NCBI GenBank assembly: GCA_028870995.1
Contig: JAGWOI010000016.1
Location: 1 to 53,127 of the forward strand
Origin: Candidatus Omnitrophota bacterium
Lineage (GTDB): Bacteria > Omnitrophota > Gorgyraeia > Zapsychrales > Fredricksoniimonadaceae
DNA: 53,127 nt
Reading direction: 5' to 3'
The notes beneath the pieces are model-generated. The model was not told where the DNA came from and did no database searches. It saw only the letters and a list, made by a program, of their open reading frames with translations. Every line of letters begins with the position of its first letter. Position 1 is the first letter of the stretch. The position numbers and the translations under genes are program-made. Shown here one piece after another: positions 22,362 through 31,326 of the stretch.

Positions 22362-23221
22362 GTGGCCGCAATCCTTTCCAAATAACCCCCATACGGGGTA
22401 TGCATGGCCTTGCCTAAAGCCAGTAATTGTTTTTTGTTGATCAACTTCATCCGGAAGGCCGCCTCTTCGATGCAGCCGATCTTCAGGCCCTGACGCTCCT
22501 CGACGATCCTTATGAACACCGACGCATCCAGAAGCGAATCCGGGGTGCCTGTATCCAGCCAGGCAAACCCGCGGCTTAACAGCTGGACGTGCAATTTTTT
22601 CTTTTTAAGATAGAGGCGGTTAACATCGGTGATTTCCAGTTCGCCCCGCCGGGAGGGCTTTAGATTTTTGGCGATATCCACGACTTCATGGTCGTAGAAA
22701 TACAAACCCGTCACGGCCCAGTCGGATAAAGGCACCTGCGGTTTCTCAACGATCGCCTTGGGGACGCCGTTCTTATCGAAGCTGACCACCCCGTAACGCT
22801 GCGGGTCCCTGACCTTATAACCGAAAATGGTGGCGCCTTGACGGTTGGCAGCGGCCTGGCTTAATACATGGCCCAACTTGTCGCCGAAGAAGATGTTGTC
22901 GCCCAGGATAAGGGCCACGCGCTGGTTGGCGATAAATTCTTCAGCGATCAGAAAGGCCTGGGCTATGCCCTGCGCTTGCGGCTGCACGGCATAGGAAATA
23001 TTTAACCCCAAATGCCTGCCGTCTTCAAATATCTTTTGGAAAGACCCGATGTCCGAAGGTGTGGAAATGATCAAGACCTCCTTTATACCGGCCAGGATCA
23101 AGACCGACAAGGGATAGTATATCAAAGGTTTGTCGTAAACAGGGAGCAGCTGCTTGCAAACGCTTTTCGTCACCGGATACAACCTGGTCGCCCTGCCTCC
23201 CGCCAGAATTATCCCTTTCAT
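22358..23221 (-). CDS. rmlA: Glucose-1-phosphate thymidylyltransferase
   Basis: A 287-residue nucleotidyltransferase that makes dTDP-glucose from dTTP and glucose-1-phosphate. It shows the signature GGRATRLYPVTKSVCKQLLP (8-27; the usual GSGTRL is GRATRL), KPLIYYPLSVLILAGI, the VQPQAQGIAQAF uracil/thymine-binding segment, LGDNIFFG with the metal-binding aspartate, and VEKPQ plus GLYFYD near the sugar site. AAGGAGGG precedes the start. It is part of the run from ftsH onwards and overlaps the RmlD-like gene; rmlB and rmlC are not in the window. Confidence 0.93.
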   Translation of the reverse strand: MKGIILAGGRATRLYPVTKSVCKQLLPVYDKPLIYYPLSVLILAGIKEVLIISTPSDIGSFQKIFEDGRHLGLNISYAVQPQAQGIAQAFLIAEEFIANQRVALILGDNIFFGDKLGHVLSQAAANRQGATIFGYKVRDPQRYGVVSFDKNGVPKAIVEKPQVPLSDWAVTGLYFYDHEVVDIAKNLKPSRRGELEITDVNRLYLKKKKLHVQLLSRGFAWLDTGTPDSLLDASVFIRIVEERQGLKIGCIEEAAFRMKLINKKQLLALGKAMHTPYGGYLERIAAT

Positions 23222-23302
23222 CCCGGTCCCTCCTTAAATTTACAAATTCGCTTCGAGAACTGTACCGCTACCTTAGTTTTTATAGAAAATGCGGCCTTCC
23301 CT

Positions 23303-24916
23303 TTATTCAAACTGTTTGATGCGCACACCCCATTTGTACAAAAAGAATTTAAAGAGGGTCTTTAAAATGTTCATACCGTACACAATGGACGGCCATAGTT
23401 TAATGGAGGAGGCCTCATCGAAGTAGCGGGTGCGGATAGGGATCTCCTCAAATTTCATGTATTTCACCACCCCTTGGACGATGATCTCCGTGTCAAAGAC
23501 AAAGCCATCGGAGTTGGCCTCATAATTGACGTTCTTAAGGTATTTGGCGCTGTAGGCCCTGAAACCGGAGTGGTATTCCGTCAAATAAATACCTAAGCAG
23601 ACATTTTCCAGGGCGGTCAGCAGAATATTGGCATTATGTTTCCATAACGGCATCCCGCCCTCCAATGCCCCGCCCTTCATCATCCTGGAGCCGAAGACCG
23701 CATCCGCCCGCCCTGCCAGGATGGGCTCGATCAATTGAGGGATCGAGGTCGGATCATACTGATAGTCTGGATGGACCATAACTACGATATCGGCCCCATC
23801 CGCCAAGGCATTCTTATAGCAGGTTTTTTGATTTCCTCCGTAGCCCCTGTTTTTTTCATGGACAAAAACCTTTAGGCCAAGGCTGCGCGCCAATTCGGCG
23901 GTATTGTCCTTACTGCAGTCATCAACCAGGATGATCTGGTCGATATCCGGCGGGATGTCCGCCACCGTCCGTTTCAAGGTTGAAGCCGCGTTGTAGGCCG
24001 GAAGGACGACGCATACCTTCATCGACTTTTGTTCCTGGGCCTCCGGCGGCAATTCCAACTCGTGAAGATACTTTAATTCCCGCGCTTTGCGGGCATATAT
24101 TTCTATCTGGTCACCCACGTTGATGCGCAATAGGCGATTGGCCCAGGCAGGCTTCTTATCCAACCAAGAACGAAGGAATCCAAAGCCTTGCTTGTAAGCC
24201 AATATTTTATAAATCCAATGATTCAAAGTAAAGGTCCTGCCGTGAGAGCGCGTCTTCAAAGGGACAAAACCGGTGGCTTTAAACAAGGCATTTAAGCTTT
24301 GGCTGTTAAAATAGAACAGGTGCGACTGGCTTATCCCCCACCATTTCGACCCAAAAACCTTGGCCACCAGGCTGTCCACATCAGGCGTATTGCAACAAAT
24401 GACCCCTGACGGTTTTAACAGGTGCCTGATCTGCTCTAAAGCCTGTTTGGGATCGGGCAGATGCTCAATGACATCCTTGAAGATGATGACATCAAAAAAA
24501 TTAGCGGGATAATCAGCGTCCTTTAGGGCGCCGGGGGTGATATTAGGAAGATCCAACTTCTTAACCGCATAATCAACCGCCCATGACGAAGGCTCCACCC
24601 CGTAAACTTCCCACCCAAGTTTCTTTGCCTCGTGCAAAAACAACCCATTGGCGCAGCCCACGTCCAATATCCGCCCTGTTTTATCCAGTTTCTTTAAAAA
24701 ATTCAAAATGGACTTGGCCGATTGCCGCAGCCCCGCCTCTTGCTGCAGGTAAAAATCAACCATTGCTGCGCGGTCTATCGGCATAGAGCCGGGATCCGGC
24801 TGGGGGTTCACATACACCAACCCGCACTTGCAGCACTTGACGATCCTGACATCAATGTCATAGACCACCGTATAATGGTCGGCGCCGCAGAGATTGCACA
24901 ACACTTTGACGGACAT
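23303..24916 (-). CDS. Fusion of SAM methyltransferase and GT2 glycosyltransferase
   Basis: A 537-residue two-domain protein. The N-terminus has a zinc-binding pair (C7/C10 and C28/C31) as in methyltransferase_13-type C-methyltransferases, then a class I SAM domain with ILDVGCANGLFLHEA (about 80-94) and IIFKDVIEHLPDP. From about residue 297 a family 2 glycosyltransferase begins: VCVVLPAYNAASTLKRTV, ILVDDCSKDNT, and the HPDYQYDP variant of the DxD motif, closest to dolichyl/undecaprenyl-phosphate sugar transferases. The two domains normally occur as separate proteins. The frame is uninterrupted and AGGAG precedes the start. Likely role: making a methylated or lipid-linked sugar for surface polysaccharide. 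Confidence 0.85.
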   Translation of the reverse strand: MSVKVLCNLCGADHYTVVYDIDVRIVKCCKCGLVYVNPQPDPGSMPIDRAAMVDFYLQQEAGLRQSAKSILNFLKKLDKTGRILDVGCANGLFLHEAKKLGWEVYGVEPSSWAVDYAVKKLDLPNITPGALKDADYPANFFDVIIFKDVIEHLPDPKQALEQIRHLLKPSGVICCNTPDVDSLVAKVFGSKWWGISQSHLFYFNSQSLNALFKATGFVPLKTRSHGRTFTLNHWIYKILAYKQGFGFLRSWLDKKPAWANRLLRINVGDQIEIYARKARELKYLHELELPPEAQEQKSMKVCVVLPAYNAASTLKRTVADIPPDIDQIILVDDCSKDNTAELARSLGLKVFVHEKNRGYGGNQKTCYKNALADGADIVVMVHPDYQYDPTSIPQLIEPILAGRADAVFGSRMMKGGALEGGMPLWKHNANILLTALENVCLGIYLTEYHSGFRAYSAKYLKNVNYEANSDGFVFDTEIIVQGVVKYMKFEEIPIRTRYFDEASSIKLWPSIVYGMNILKTLFKFFLYKWGVRIKQFE

Positions 24917-24923
24917 TGTTCTC

Positions 24924-27900
24924 CTATTTGCCCAAAGTATCGATCATGACCGTTCCCCAAATCCCTTTAGAATCCGTAGGAAGCGCCCTTCGCGGATAGA
25001 AATCAAAGAAACCTATGCGCAAAGACTTTAAACGCGCCCTGAGAAGGGGCGAAAGAGTGATGTATTGATGTTCCTCGATATACTGTCCCTTGATCCAGGC
25101 CTGCGTAGGCCATATTCTATAACAGACGGGCCTAAGCTGCCTGACGATGACACGGCCATTTTTATCCATAAAATCAATAAATAGGTTAACATCTTTTGTC
25201 TCGGGCCGCAAAGATTTCCAATAAAGATCGAGGCGCAAACGGCCCTCTTGGCGCTTCAGGCCATAGCCCAATAATTCGACGCTGTTATCCACAGTCACAT
25301 CCAACCGGTGAGGGACAACGGTCTTCGCATCGATGAAGTCAAACAAAGGGTATCTGCTCTTGACGCCTTTTTGGAATAAGACCATGGTGTCCTGCACCGC
25401 CACTGCCCCCCATGGCCCCTGGTTCAAAAACTCGTCGATGTTGCGGTAATTTTCAGGGCCGTAAAAACCCACGAAGGTCAAGAAATCATCAAAATCGATC
25501 AACGCGTACTTGATATTGTCCGGCAAATGGAAGCGCTTGGAGGACAATGTATAAAATCCTGAATACACATAATGGAAAGAATAAAGGTCCTTGCGATGTG
25601 TCAAATGCGGCAGGAATTTAAAAGTGGCGACGACCGGCGCGCCGGGAGGGATCTTTTCTATCAGGTATTCCTTCTGGCCGACGCTGTTATCCGACAGGAT
25701 GCGCCGGGTATCAGCGGCGAAATAGAAATGGGGGCCTAGAGCAAGATTGACCCGCACCGCATTGGCGAGCAGCACAACCCCAAGAATAAGCACCCAATAG
25801 TTGATTTTCGGCATCCAGCCGGAGAGTCTTTTGAGTCCAAACACAAAAGCGACGAAAATAAAAGGGATCAACTCGGCGGTATAATGATAATGCAAACTCA
25901 CCTCGTGGATCCTGTTGGACAAAAGGTGCTGGACAAAAATCAGCAGGGCCGGCAGCAGGGCCAGAGGGCTCAGGAAGGGAATAAAAGAAACGCTTTCAAA
26001 AAGCAGGTACAGGTAATGTAATTTATGCGGCTCAAACATGATGGCCATGGTCTTGAGCGGGTGCGCCAGGCAAAAAACCGCTATCTGCCCCACGGAATTC
26101 CCCAGGGGCGCATAAATGCTGTAGAAATCAAAAATATTCCTGTTGAAATAAGGCAGGACGACCTTAACACAGAACAAAAAATAAGCCAGCCCAACCCCGG
26201 AGGTCCACAACGACCACTTCAAAGGACGCCTCAACAAGAATGCGTATACCCCCCACATCACAAAGATCAACGGCATGTTCTCCTGGCAGATCAAGGTCAG
26301 GAACATAAAAACATTAAAACGGAAAAAATCCTCTTTGTAAAAATAATAGGCCGAGCATAAAAGGAAGAACGTCGCAAAACACGGAGGGTGGAACTCAAAC
26401 AGGTTAATGAAGCCCAATCCCGGATAAAGGAGATAGATAAGCCCCACCGCCAGGCTCAAGCGGTCATCAAGGTAACGCCTGGCCAGCGCATAAAGGGGGA
26501 ACACGCCCGCCGCCAGGAACAATGTTTGCAACAAAAGCAGGAACAGCGGATGCGGAAAGAGCCAATATAAAGGCGCCGCCAAAAAGGAAATAAAATGAAC
26601 ATGGTTGCCCAAAAAAGGGATCCCCAGCACCGAGTTAAAAATCCTGCCGTGTAGGATGTTCCAGATGATCTGGTCGTGCTGGGCCAGATCAAAATCATTA
26701 TAGTCGAATCCATAATACTTCAGGCAGCACCAGGAAAAGAATACCAGCACATAAACCGCCGCACTTATGGAAAGGATCCTGAAAGCGGAATTTCCGGTCA
26801 GCATCCGCGCTGTTTTATCTGCCGCAAAGGCAGGCTTTCCCCTCACTAGGGCATAAAAGAACATAAAGACGGCCGTCGGCAGCAACAAATACAACGTGCG
26901 TTCAAAAGCGACATCCAGCAGCCATTTGATGCCCAGGGCGCTGACGGCAAAAATAAGAAGATAAAAAATGACATAGGCTGCCATGAATGGGATCAAAAAA
27001 CCTATTCCGGAACGGCGCCACCCCCTTGCCCTCATGACAAAAACGGCCGGCACCAATATCCAGAATCCGCCCCATACGGGAGAGGCCAGATCAAAAAAAG
27101 CAAACTGACCCATAAAACCCCACTTATGCCAGTCCCATAATCCCGGCCAAAATGTCATGTAAGAATCAAAAAGAGGGTTGTAAACTTCAAAACACCTCAT
27201 CAAGGCCGCGGCCAGCCCTGTCGCGACAAAACCCCAGCACAGAGGCTTCACCGCCCTGCCGCTGCCGCTCTTTAACAGGCGGACTATAAGCACCGTCAGC
27301 AGCAATAAAGCCGCAACAGTGCCGTTGTCCTTCGTACACGCCGTGATGCCCAAACACACCCCGGTCAGCGCCGCCGCCCCAGGGCGTACCGCTCCCGTCA
27401 ATCCCACGGACAAAACCGACGATAACAGGATAAAAAAGGCAGCTTCGATATCTGCGTATTGACTGGTGCCGTGCGGGATAAAGATCGGCACGGAGACCAG
27501 GAAAACCCCGGCCAGGACCGCCCACCCGAAAGGTATATATTTCTTCAAAGCGCTTATCAAAAGGCCGGCCGTGGCTGCGGTAAAAATAAGCCCCACGCTC
27601 ATGGGAACGATCTGTTTGACGGCCCCATAAAAACTCCAGCCCCAAATATTAAGGAGCGGCAAGGCCCACGGGTGGTGGGCCTGGACATTGTATTCAAAAA
27701 TACGGCGCCAGCCATAACCGGCCTGAAACAAGAACTTGGCATGAAAATTCCAGTACGCCCACCCGTCCCAATCCCCCCACGGCCTGACCAGCGCAGGAAC
27801 AGCCGCCCAAAAGAGCACCAAGAATAAAATAACAACCAGGACCAGCAGCTGATTCAAAGACGCGCGGTGAAAATGGAAACGTCCCAGCCCCCGGCGATGG

Positions 27901-28130
27901 AAATAGATCAGCGCCCCTAAACACAACAAATGAACGCGGATGATGAATGCAGGATCAACGTGATTAAGAAGCAACAGGGAATAAAAAACGATCTGGGCGC
28001 TTAAGCCCGCGCCCAAACCGAAGCAAAGAAATACATCCATGAATTCAAAGGCCGCATTTTTCGGTTTGAAGCATTTTAAAACAAAATATCCGGTCAAGCA
28101 GGAGACCAGAACAGCGCAGATTCCTATCAC
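24924..28130 (-). CDS. Large membrane protein: GT-C-like half fused to DUF2079-like half
   Basis: A 1068-residue protein with about 20 membrane helices. The first ~430 residues form a polytopic GT-C-like unit with RPWGDWDGWAYWNFHAKFL in the first loop, the acidic motif expected at the active site. The second half opens with YYGFDYNDFDLAQHDQIIWN, NHVHFISFLAAPLYW and FEFHPPCFATFF, hallmarks of the DUF2079 membrane family, and ends in a soluble domain of about 200 residues. DUF2079 proteins are also thought to be glycosyltransferase-like. The two units usually are separate genes. It overlaps the following 154-residue gene's stop by four bases on its 5' side. Substrates unknown. Confidence 0.75.
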   Translation of the reverse strand: MIGICAVLVSCLTGYFVLKCFKPKNAAFEFMDVFLCFGLGAGLSAQIVFYSLLLLNHVDPAFIIRVHLLCLGALIYFHRRGLGRFHFHRASLNQLLVLVVILFLVLFWAAVPALVRPWGDWDGWAYWNFHAKFLFQAGYGWRRIFEYNVQAHHPWALPLLNIWGWSFYGAVKQIVPMSVGLIFTAATAGLLISALKKYIPFGWAVLAGVFLVSVPIFIPHGTSQYADIEAAFFILLSSVLSVGLTGAVRPGAAALTGVCLGITACTKDNGTVAALLLLTVLIVRLLKSGSGRAVKPLCWGFVATGLAAALMRCFEVYNPLFDSYMTFWPGLWDWHKWGFMGQFAFFDLASPVWGGFWILVPAVFVMRARGWRRSGIGFLIPFMAAYVIFYLLIFAVSALGIKWLLDVAFERTLYLLLPTAVFMFFYALVRGKPAFAADKTARMLTGNSAFRILSISAAVYVLVFFSWCCLKYYGFDYNDFDLAQHDQIIWNILHGRIFNSVLGIPFLGNHVHFISFLAAPLYWLFPHPLFLLLLQTLFLAAGVFPLYALARRYLDDRLSLAVGLIYLLYPGLGFINLFEFHPPCFATFFLLCSAYYFYKEDFFRFNVFMFLTLICQENMPLIFVMWGVYAFLLRRPLKWSLWTSGVGLAYFLFCVKVVLPYFNRNIFDFYSIYAPLGNSVGQIAVFCLAHPLKTMAIMFEPHKLHYLYLLFESVSFIPFLSPLALLPALLIFVQHLLSNRIHEVSLHYHYTAELIPFIFVAFVFGLKRLSGWMPKINYWVLILGVVLLANAVRVNLALGPHFYFAADTRRILSDNSVGQKEYLIEKIPPGAPVVATFKFLPHLTHRKDLYSFHYVYSGFYTLSSKRFHLPDNIKYALIDFDDFLTFVGFYGPENYRNIDEFLNQGPWGAVAVQDTMVLFQKGVKSRYPLFDFIDAKTVVPHRLDVTVDNSVELLGYGLKRQEGRLRLDLYWKSLRPETKDVNLFIDFMDKNGRVIVRQLRPVCYRIWPTQAWIKGQYIEEHQYITLSPLLRARLKSLRIGFFDFYPRRALPTDSKGIWGTVMIDTLGK

Positions 28131-28591
28131 TGGGCACCTTTCTTTCTATACAACAAGGAGACTCTCTTGGTATGTTTCAAGACAATATAATGCGACAAAT
28201 GCCTTTCAATGTGCTTTTGAAGGGCGACTGAAGGACATTGAAAAACAACATACGGATAGTCCAAGGGCCGGATATAATCCAATATCGTCGGAGAAAGCAC
28301 GAATTGGGCTTGTTGATACGGCCCCATGACAGCCACGTCCGTGGCCGGATGGGAAGACTCGACACAGGTGGCAAAGCCGGCCCAGTCCACATTTTTTAAA
28401 TATGGCGCCAGCACCGCAAATTCCGTCCCGATTTGATCCGCCTGGTGCTTGCGGATCATAAGAATATCAGATTTAAAATTCGGCCACTGAGCATAAAAAT
28501 TGCAACAGATCACAAAAAGAATGACCAGCAAGAACAGGACATGGCCGGGGGAAAGGTCAACTGTTTTTAAGGACATAGGGCATATTTTCAA
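28127..28591 (-). CDS. Membrane-anchored hypothetical protein
   Basis: A 154-residue protein with one N-terminal membrane helix (VLFLLVILFVICCNFYAQW) and a periplasmic domain that resembles the soluble tail of GT-C transferases (AVLAPYLKNVDWAGFATCVES, VLKHTKRVSLLYRKKGA). It could be an accessory or a detached C-terminal domain for the fused 1068-residue protein, whose start overlaps its end by four bases. Its start overlaps the end of nnrD by 35 bases; an internal Met at 28576 is an alternative. No known family assigned. Confidence 0.6.
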   Translation of the reverse strand: MKICPMSLKTVDLSPGHVLFLLVILFVICCNFYAQWPNFKSDILMIRKHQADQIGTEFAVLAPYLKNVDWAGFATCVESSHPATDVAVMGPYQQAQFVLSPTILDYIRPLDYPYVVFQCPSVALQKHIERHLSHYIVLKHTKRVSLLYRKKGAQ

Positions 28592-29408
28592 TGATGTCAG
28601 AGGCGATCATACCCGCCCTGGATTTAACGGCCGCGGCCCTGTCCCCGGCCTTGCCGTGGAGATAGGCGGCCCAACGCGCGGCTTCAGGCGCGCCTAAACC
28701 CTGCGCCAGGAAGGCGGCGATCATGCCGGTCAGAACATCGCCGCTGCCGGCCGTGGCCATGCCGGGATTCCCCGTGCGGTTGACAAACACTCTGCCCTGT
28801 TCAGAGGCCACAACGGTGCGGTGCCCTTTTAATAACAGGACGCAATGATGGGTAACGGCAAAGTCCCTGGCGGCTGTGAGGCGGTTGTCTTCGATCTGGG
28901 CGGCGGACTTGCCTGTCAGGCGGGCCATCTCCCCGGTGTGCGGGGTCAAAATGCGTAAAGCCTTGGAGCGGCGGAGAATTTCGGTATGGCCGGCCAGAGC
29001 AAACAACGCATCGGCATCGACCACCAGCGGTTTAGGGCATTGGAGGATCACCTGGCGGGCCAAGGTTGAAGCGGCCTTGGCACGGCCGAGTCCCGGCCCG
29101 ATGGCCAAAGCGTCAAACCTATCCCAGACTTTCTTAAGTTCAAGTAAAGCCTTGCCGGAAAAGACCCCTGCCTTGGTCTCAGGCAGGGGCATGGTCATGA
29201 CACAAGAGGAAATTTTCTTTTGGAGGGTCAAATTCAGGCTGCGTCCGACGGCGGCGGTCACCAGGCCGGCGCCGCTGCGCAAGGCGGCCAGGGAACTGAG
29301 GGCTGCAGCACCCAGCATCGAGGGAGAACCGGCAATGATAAGCACGGAGCCGAAGTCTCTCTTGGAAGCACGGGGATCACTCCTCAACAATGGCGCTGGC
29401 AACGGCAT
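28557..29408 (-). CDS. nnrD: ADP-dependent NAD(P)H-hydrate dehydratase
   Basis: A 283-residue YjeF C-terminal-type (ribokinase fold) enzyme that repairs hydrated NAD(P)H. Typical segments: GSVLIIAGSPSMLGAAALSSLAALRSGAGLVT, the ALAIGPGLGR region, LVVDADALF, ILTPHTGEMARL and the signature NPGMATAGSGDVLTGMIAAFLAQG with the catalytic aspartate. The epimerase half (NnrE) that is often fused in front is absent and not elsewhere in the window. The gene starts within the last 32 bases of acpS, matching the frequent acpS-nnrD pairing. Confidence 0.92.
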   Translation of the reverse strand: MPLPAPLLRSDPRASKRDFGSVLIIAGSPSMLGAAALSSLAALRSGAGLVTAAVGRSLNLTLQKKISSCVMTMPLPETKAGVFSGKALLELKKVWDRFDALAIGPGLGRAKAASTLARQVILQCPKPLVVDADALFALAGHTEILRRSKALRILTPHTGEMARLTGKSAAQIEDNRLTAARDFAVTHHCVLLLKGHRTVVASEQGRVFVNRTGNPGMATAGSGDVLTGMIAAFLAQGLGAPEAARWAAYLHGKAGDRAAAVKSRAGMIASDIIENMPYVLKNS

Positions 29409-29724
29409 AATCTCGACTGTGGGAAATGGAGATGGATATCCTCTTTTTAAAATCTATCCGATGAAACCGGCAAACAGGCTTGCCGCTGGGGTCATTGATG
29501 ATGCTGACGCTTTGCCAGGTCAAATCCGGCAGGCCCATGGCCTTAAAAATAGCTTCCTTGGCCGCGAAACGGCCGGCGTAGTGACGGAAGGGAAATTTGA
29601 ATCTTTTGGCGTGCTTGATCTCGATGGGCGTAAAGACATATTTTAAAAAGTCCTCACCCCAGCGCTCGACCGCCCTCTGAATGCGTTCGACTTCAATAAT
29701 ATCTATGCCTGTTCCGATAATCAT
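29377..29724 (-). CDS. acpS: Holo-[acyl-carrier-protein] synthase
   Basis: A 115-residue AcpS-type phosphopantetheinyl transferase that activates acyl carrier protein using coenzyme A. The magnesium ligands are in GTGIDIIEVERI (Asp8) and GRFAAKEAIFKAMG (Glu of the AAKEA motif), and the C-terminal SISISHSRDYAVASAIV strand is typical. It overlaps pdxJ by four bases and nnrD by 32, so the three are translated as a coupled unit. Confidence 0.95.
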   Translation of the reverse strand: MIIGTGIDIIEVERIQRAVERWGEDFLKYVFTPIEIKHAKRFKFPFRHYAGRFAAKEAIFKAMGLPDLTWQSVSIINDPSGKPVCRFHRIDFKKRISISISHSRDYAVASAIVEE

Positions 29725-30458
29725 TTACGGACCTTCTGCCCGGCACCCTTGATGATCAAAAGCATTTCTTCAACCGCCTTTTCCAAACCCGTGAATACAG
29801 CCCGGCTGACGATGGCATGGCCGATATTCAATTCATGCATCCCTTTGATACGGGCAATGGGGTAGGTATTGTCATAATTAAGACCGTGCCCCGCATTGAC
29901 GGTGATGCCTTTGTTGAGGGCGTAAAGCGTCATGTCTTTGATCTCGGAAAATTCTTCGACGGCCAGGCGGTCGGCAAAGGCATGGGCATAGGCCCCGGTA
30001 TGCAGTTCGATGGCCCTGACCCCCATGTCATGGGCGGCGTCGATCTGCTTTTTATCAGGGGCGATAAAAAGGCTCACCTCGATGCCTTCGTTCAGGAGGG
30101 CGCGGCTGACCGCCTTGATCCGTTTAAAATGGCGCACGGCATCCAAACCGCCTTCGGTGGTGAGTTCCTGCCGGCGTTCAGGCACCAGGGTCGCCTGGTG
30201 GGGCCGCACGGCCAGCGCCACCTTCACGACCCCGGGATCAACGGACATTTCCAGGTTCAAGCGCGTCTTCACCGCTTTACGCAGCAGCACCACGTCCCGG
30301 TCCTGAATGTGCCTACGGTCCTCGCGCAGATGGGCCACGATGCTCTGACAGCCGGCCTCTTCGCACAAACGGGCGGCCATCACCGGATCAGGATCGGATT
30401 CTCCCCTGGCCTGGCGGATGGTGGCCACGTGATCGATATTGACGCCAAGCTTTACCAT
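29721..30458 (-). CDS. pdxJ: Pyridoxine 5'-phosphate synthase
   Basis: A 245-residue TIM-barrel enzyme that condenses 1-deoxyxylulose-5-phosphate with aminoacetone-3-phosphate in vitamin B6 synthesis. The start at 30458 is chosen because MVKLGVNIDHVATIRQARG is the conserved N-terminus and because its ATG overlaps the stop of the 30-codon gene in front (TGATG). HLREDRRHIQD, LNLEMSV and NAGHGLNYDN are family motifs around the active site. A longer upstream frame exists but would run through that small gene. Confidence 0.94.
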   Translation of the reverse strand: MVKLGVNIDHVATIRQARGESDPDPVMAARLCEEAGCQSIVAHLREDRRHIQDRDVVLLRKAVKTRLNLEMSVDPGVVKVALAVRPHQATLVPERRQELTTEGGLDAVRHFKRIKAVSRALLNEGIEVSLFIAPDKKQIDAAHDMGVRAIELHTGAYAHAFADRLAVEEFSEIKDMTLYALNKGITVNAGHGLNYDNTYPIARIKGMHELNIGHAIVSRAVFTGLEKAVEEMLLIIKGAGQKVRK

Positions 30459-30550
30459 CAGCGCATCCCCTGGACATAAAACCAGGTGGCGACGGCAAGG
30501 ATCAGCGCCACCAATTTCAACACCCAATTCGAACGCAGCCAGTCTTTCAT
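30458..30550 (-). CDS. 30-residue membrane peptide, CdaR/YbbR N-terminal remnant
   Basis: A tiny frame, MKDWLRSNWVLKLVAL then ILAVATWFYVQGMR, that fills the gap between cdaA and pdxJ. Its ATG overlaps the cdaA stop (ATGA, 30547-30550) and its stop overlaps the pdxJ start (TGATG), so it is translationally coupled on both sides and is very likely translated. The sequence matches the N-terminal anchor of YbbR/CdaR proteins, the usual partner encoded directly after cdaA, in which a W-L-x-x-N-W-x-x-K segment precedes one membrane helix ending WFYV. The extracytoplasmic YbbR repeats are entirely missing. It could still bind CdaA through the membrane helix. Confidence 0.72.
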   Translation of the reverse strand: MKDWLRSNWVLKLVALILAVATWFYVQGMR

Positions 30551-31326
30551 GTCCTTACCTTTTTACGCCCCAGGATCTGGTTAAAGATTTTCATGGCATG
30601 CTCTTGATTATGTACGGGCATGAAATGTCCTTCGTAGGCCATGCTGATCTCCCCGGTCTCCTCGGACACAAGCACGACCAGGGCGTCCGTGTGCTCGCTG
30701 AGCCCCAAGGCGGCGCGGTGGCGGGTGCCCACGGTCTTGCCGACGCTGGGATTGTCGGAAAGCGGGAACAGGCAGGAACTGGCCACCACACGGTCGCCCC
30801 TGATCACCACTCCGCCGTCATGCAAAGGCGTTCCCGGCACAAAAATGCTTTGTAAAAGCTCCGAAGAGACCTTTCCATCGATGAGGATGCCGCTTTCGAT
30901 AAAAGAATCGAGCTTGGTATCGCGCTCGATGGCGATCAAACACCCGTGCCGGCGCCTGGAGAGGCGGGAGATGGTATCATAGATCTTTTCGGTCAGGGCC
31001 TTGATCTCCGTCTCGCCCAAAGAGATCGTGAACAAATGCTGCTGGCCCAAACGTGCCAGGCCTGAACGTATCTCATTCTGGAAAATGACGACGATGACAA
31101 TGATCCAGATGGAGAAAAAGTTGCGCAGCAGCCAGTCCAGGACCTCAAAATGCAGCAAATGGGACAACAAAAGGGCGATAATGAGATAGGCGATGCCGCG
31201 TAAGACCTGGAAGGCGCGGGTGCCTTCAAAAAACAATAAAATGCGGTAAAAGACGATCCACAAGATGATCATCTCAATGGCCGCTCTGACCGCCGTTATC
31301 ACGAACTCAGGCCTTAAGTAGGACAT
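30547..31326 (-). CDS. cdaA: Diadenylate cyclase CdaA
   Basis: A 259-residue CdaA-type enzyme making cyclic di-AMP from two ATP. Three N-terminal membrane helices (about 10-80) are followed by the DAC domain: FQNEIRSGLARLG, GTPLHDGGVVI (Asp170; the usual DGA is DGG here) and TRHRAALGLSE (Arg202-His203-Arg204), then VSEETGEIS. The alanine-to-glycine change in the DGA motif is conservative. It lies between folP, which it overlaps by 20 bases, and a CdaR remnant. Usual partner glmM is not in the window. Confidence 0.94.
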   Translation of the reverse strand: MSYLRPEFVITAVRAAIEMIILWIVFYRILLFFEGTRAFQVLRGIAYLIIALLLSHLLHFEVLDWLLRNFFSIWIIVIVVIFQNEIRSGLARLGQQHLFTISLGETEIKALTEKIYDTISRLSRRRHGCLIAIERDTKLDSFIESGILIDGKVSSELLQSIFVPGTPLHDGGVVIRGDRVVASSCLFPLSDNPSVGKTVGTRHRAALGLSEHTDALVVLVSEETGEISMAYEGHFMPVHNQEHAMKIFNQILGRKKVRT

